Source of the DNA: Phallus indusiatus
Lineage: Eukaryota > Basidiomycota > Agaricomycetes > Phallales > Phallaceae
Direction of reading: 5' to 3'
Assembly (NCBI GenBank): GCA_027605045.1
Contig: JAQFWX010000080.1
Location: 100,680 to 164,679 of the forward strand
DNA length: 64,000 nucleotides
Shown: piece after piece, positions 61,253 through 64,000 of the stretch
Position numbering within the stretch: position 1 is the stretch's first letter
How the letters are laid out: every line of letters starts with the position of its first letter
Made by a program: the position numbers and the translations under genes
Notes under the pieces: model-generated
Told to the model about the DNA's origin: nothing
The model's database searches: none
Seen by the model: the letters and a program-made list of their open reading frames with translations, nothing else

Positions 61253-62868
61253 TTAATAGAAGCCTGCTTGATGGAGGGATGGCCACTCGGTACGAACATA
61301 CTTTGGACCATTGACAATGTAGTCGTCCGTCGTGCCTGAGATGAATATGAGCAATGTATATTCATGTTTTATCGATCCTCTCACCTGGAGCAACGTTGAT
61401 AAGAGCATACCGGTCCCCAGAAAAGAAGTAAGCTAGATCACTGTTTGTTGGATGAGGGAGAATGGCATCGATAGTTTTGAAGCCAGCTTTCTTCAAAGAG
61501 GGCCAGTTGCTCCAAATATCCTTCGGTCCGTTGATGATTCTGTCGTTAGTAGTACCTAAGATTAAGATAAGAGTTAGCATTTAGGGAGAAAACGGAAAAA
61601 AAGAAGAGGAGACAGACCAGGTTTGAAGTAGATGAGCACATACTGGGTTCCACTGAAGAAGTACGCCTTATGGTCATCGGCTGGACTGGGCAACACGGCG
61701 TCAACTGTATCGAACCCACTTTCGCGAAGAGAAGGCCACTCTGTTGAGATGCTCTTTGGACCATTAATAATAAAGTCATCCGTTGTACCAGGTTTGCTCC
61801 GAATGAGCGCGTACTGCTTGTTTGAGAAAAAGTACATATCACCCGTCTTTTCTGGGTTGGGTAGCACTGCGTCAACGCCTCCAGCGAATTTGGCTTCGGA
61901 CAGCGACGGCCAGCTATCAACAATGTTGAGCGGATCGTGCTCAAGGGTGTCGTCTGTCGTGCCGGGTTTGATCCTGACGATGGCGTAGCGGTTCCCACAA
62001 AAGAAGTAGGCGCGATCGTCTCCATCTGGGTGAAGGACACAAGAAACGTTGTTCAGCGGGACGGGGTCCACGTCAAACATATTATCAATAGCCTCTTCGC
62101 CTTCACCAATCATGAGATCTAGTTCACTGTTTACTGCACGGCGGCGACGAAGTTCATGCTGCTCGTCGTCAGCAGGAGAATGGGCACCACGAGGTGGGTA
62201 TGGCACAGGATCAGGGACATCTGGAGGGAGACGACGAGGAGTAGGAAGCTCTGCAAGAGGCGGAACGTGATTGCCATTAACTGTGTTGTCAAAGTGAGTG
62301 TTCTCCCAGATACGAAGTCCATGTATTCGCGTGCAAGGCGAATGAACTCGGGGCGAATACCTCCTGGGAAGGCAATTTCATGTTGGTTCTCATACCGGTG
62401 CCGTCCGAGAGCGTGGTTGACGTCAATACCGCCATACGCGAAGATTTCGTACTCGAAACGGTGCCTGGTATCTTCAGTAAGACGGCGCTCCCAGCGGGTC
62501 AGTCGACCCGCGTCATTGCGATAAAAGCGGGCGGTGGAAACGAATATGGAGTTAGTGTTTTCCGCAACATACTGACGAAGGTTGTAAGCGGCTCTGTTGG
62601 AATAATCATTTTCGGAAGGGTAGACAGGTGGGAGAAAGCCAGTCCAGAAAACCTCCTGTGGGGCAGCAGTAGACCACCGAAGTAGGCGTTCGGCAGCGGT
62701 CCCGACGTTTCGGCGGGTGGTTGCGTCATCAACGCGGTTTGGCCTGAACATGTCGCGAGGGTTGCCTGCGATGTTGGAGGCATCAGCAATGTTACGCATA
62801 AGTGCATCAGCATTATTCCTGTTGTTGAACCAGCCCACGAGGGAAGAGCAGAAGAATTCATCACTCAT
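61253..62868 (-). CDS. ADP-ribosyltransferase-like domain fused to hemopexin-like repeats
   Basis: The main exon is 61618-62868, followed by 61385-61555 and 61253-61335. The N-terminal ~190 residues resemble the R-S-E class of ADP-ribosyltransferases, which move ADP-ribose from NAD+ to a target. Visible are an early arginine in LLRWST with WTGFLPP after it, the core FVSTAR, a segment YEIFAYGGIDVNHALG, and a Q-x-E-type catalytic motif in NQHEIAFPGGI. No signal peptide is seen. A proline-rich linker leads to four hemopexin-like repeats with the pattern AYFFxGxxYxxI...PGTTDD...GP..I...WPSL, with introns falling inside the PGTT step. The frame changes by one base at about 62305-62320, between the two domains, with no usable splice sites; it may be a disabled gene or an assembly indel. 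A toxin or defence role is inferred from domain type only. Confidence 0.7.
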
Positions 62869-63134
62869 GATGACCTGTTTGTATTAGTAAGTGATATTCA
62901 AGTTGTCGAACATCCTTACAGCTCGTTGAAATTGGGCCACACTTACCGGAATGCTTGTATGCTGATCCAAGTACAATTCATCCCAGCATTTATATGTTTA
63001 CGTTCCAACACTACCCAAATGGGCTGATTTCAGGATAGTCCTTGTTCTCGTCGCTCTTCCGCGTCGAATTGGTAATTTTTGTGCAACGAACTTGAACATG
63101 TGCGATGGATTGTTTGTTATCTGGTGAATTTGGT
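62869..63134. other. Upstream region of the hemopexin-repeat gene
   Basis: Short spacer that should hold the minus-strand promoter of the ADP-ribosyltransferase/hemopexin gene. No clear TATA box is assigned. Confidence 0.35.
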
Positions 63135-63250
63135 AAATCTGGCAAAAACCTTCTATGTGTCAAATCTGGCAAAAATCTTCTATGTGTCAAATCTGGCAAA
63201 AATCTTCTATATGGCAAATCTGATGGGAAACCTGGCAAAAGTCTTCTATG
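63135..63250. repeat. 27-bp minisatellite
   Basis: Three good copies and a degenerate fourth of AAATCTGGCAAAAATCTTCT plus ATGTGTC. The unit is 27 bp, so open frames across it show 9-residue repeats on both strands (GKNLLCVKS on plus, RRFLPDLTH on minus). These frames are by-products of the repeat length. Confidence 0.8.
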
Positions 63251-63439
63251 TCGTGTAAACCTAATGTCACGCGATGAGAGGGTAAAGGATAATAGATAAT
63301 ACTTCAGACACACTTTGTATCTACAAGAGGCTTTATATATAATAAATGTGAATGTAGAACAAAGCAACGAAATAAGGAAATATGAGACAAAGACAGAGAA
63401 CATAAAGGAAACAACCGGTGCATAAACATATACTTGTCA

Positions 63440-63615
63440 ATCACCGGAAGCTTGCTTGGCGGAGGGACGGCAAACCATCCTTGACAGGCCTTGGTCCACT
63501 AACAATGAAGCTATTCTTGGTACCTGGGATCAAAATGACTTACATGTATATGCATGCTTATCAGTTTTTGACCTGGAGCAACGTTGATAAGAGCAAACGC
63601 GTCGCTTGCACCAAT
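63440..63615 (-). pseudogene. Decayed copy of the 3' end of the hemopexin-repeat gene
   Basis: Compared with 61258-61415, this stretch shows the same order of matches: GAAGC(C/T)TGCTTG near 63447, a GGTCCACTAACAATGAAG block, an intron-like segment, and the almost identical CCTGGAGCAACGTTGATAAG near 63571-63590. The reading frame is broken and only the last two exons are represented. It marks an old partial duplication next to a decayed ICMT copy. Confidence 0.65.
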
Positions 63616-63639
63616 TTATGAGGGGTGACAGTCTTCAAA

Positions 63640-64000
63640 TAAAACAGACAAAGGAGTTTATCTTGATGATAAATTTTATCGTATGTCTCGTCATATTATC
63701 AAAAGGCCCTATCATTTTAGCAGTGTCTCTATTCCCTGGGGCAGCAGATATCGATATCTTGTCCTCTAGATGTACATGTACCACAACTATGGGTTGAATC
63801 ATTATTCATCGCCGTCTTCATCCTAACACCGGGCTAAAGCTATCTTCGCTTGCTATGCTTCAGAGCATTAGGAAAATCTTTACTTTTCAAGTCACAATCC
63901 GGCCGAACATAAAATCATCATACTAGATTTCGGTCCCTACTAGGTGCAATTGTACGACAACCCAGTTACATCGACCTGGTTTACGGTATGATCGTCGGTG
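63640..64000 (+). pseudogene. Decayed ICMT-like copy 7, truncated by window edge
   Basis: In shifting frames one can follow the exon 2 order of the ICMT-like genes: a CPLDVHV piece near 63760, a hydrophobic VESLFIAVFIL, YLRLLCFRALGKS near 63840-63875, FQVTIRPNIK-like sequence near 63880-63910 and a degenerate RQPSYID near 63955-63975. Stops and frameshifts interrupt it at several points (for example a TAA at about 63834), so it cannot encode an enzyme. The sequence runs off the right end of the window. Confidence 0.7.

Noticed and set aside
63135..63250. CRISPR array
   Set aside because: Repeats are directly adjacent with no spacers, and the genome is eukaryotic.
63105..63299. Plus-strand ORF with repeated GKNLLCVKS
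   Set aside because: The 9-residue periodicity follows from the 27-bp tandem repeat, and both strands are open for the same reason.

Overview
The window is nuclear DNA from a filamentous basidiomycete, probably an Agaricomycete. Most genes are split by many short GT-AG introns of roughly 45-250 bp. They include typical fungal housekeeping genes (EF-1beta, Elongator Elp5, mitochondrial glycerol-3-phosphate dehydrogenase, D-arabinono-1,4-lactone oxidase, a SWI3/RSC8-like chromatin subunit). They also include families that are characteristic of mushrooms: a DUF6534-type seven-helix membrane protein, an expanded ICMT-like methyltransferase family, and a long RAX1-like RGS membrane protein. There are no bacterial operons, Shine-Dalgarno sites or CRISPR arrays. 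Gene models below were joined by hand from splice sites and frame continuity.

Region 1 (1-36.3 kb) is a dense, conserved core. In order: the 3' part of an OPT oligopeptide transporter (+), a two-helix disordered protein with a PP1-type RVRF motif (+), a long RGS membrane protein (-), ALO1 (-), a 2-kb gap with two nested TA-flanked MITEs, GUT2 (+), a small cysteine-rich protein (-), a probable small gene (-), a CxxC nuclear-type protein (-), ELP5 (-), EFB1 (+), a YqjM-like old yellow enzyme (+) and a SWIRM/ZZ/SANT protein (+).

Region 2 (36.3-48.7 kb) is looser: a MAPEG-family membrane protein with a frame problem, 3.4 kb without a recognisable gene, a phytanoyl-CoA dioxygenase-like gene that looks damaged in its 3' half, an AGC-like protein kinase and a DUF6534-like gene.

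Region 3 (49.4-64 kb) is the accessory region. It holds at least seven copies of a two-exon ICMT-like methyltransferase gene. Four look intact (one of them inverted), one is split by an 867-bp foldback transposon inserted at a TA in exon 1, one has a one-base frameshift, and one is a decayed fragment at the right edge. Next to them is a gene fusing an ADP-ribosyltransferase-like domain to hemopexin-like repeats, plus a decayed copy of its 3' end. The region therefore combines recent tandem duplication, pseudogenisation and transposon activity.

Several otherwise coding-like genes carry single-base frame breaks, some at short homopolymers. These could be real decay or assembly indels, and read-level data would be needed to tell which.
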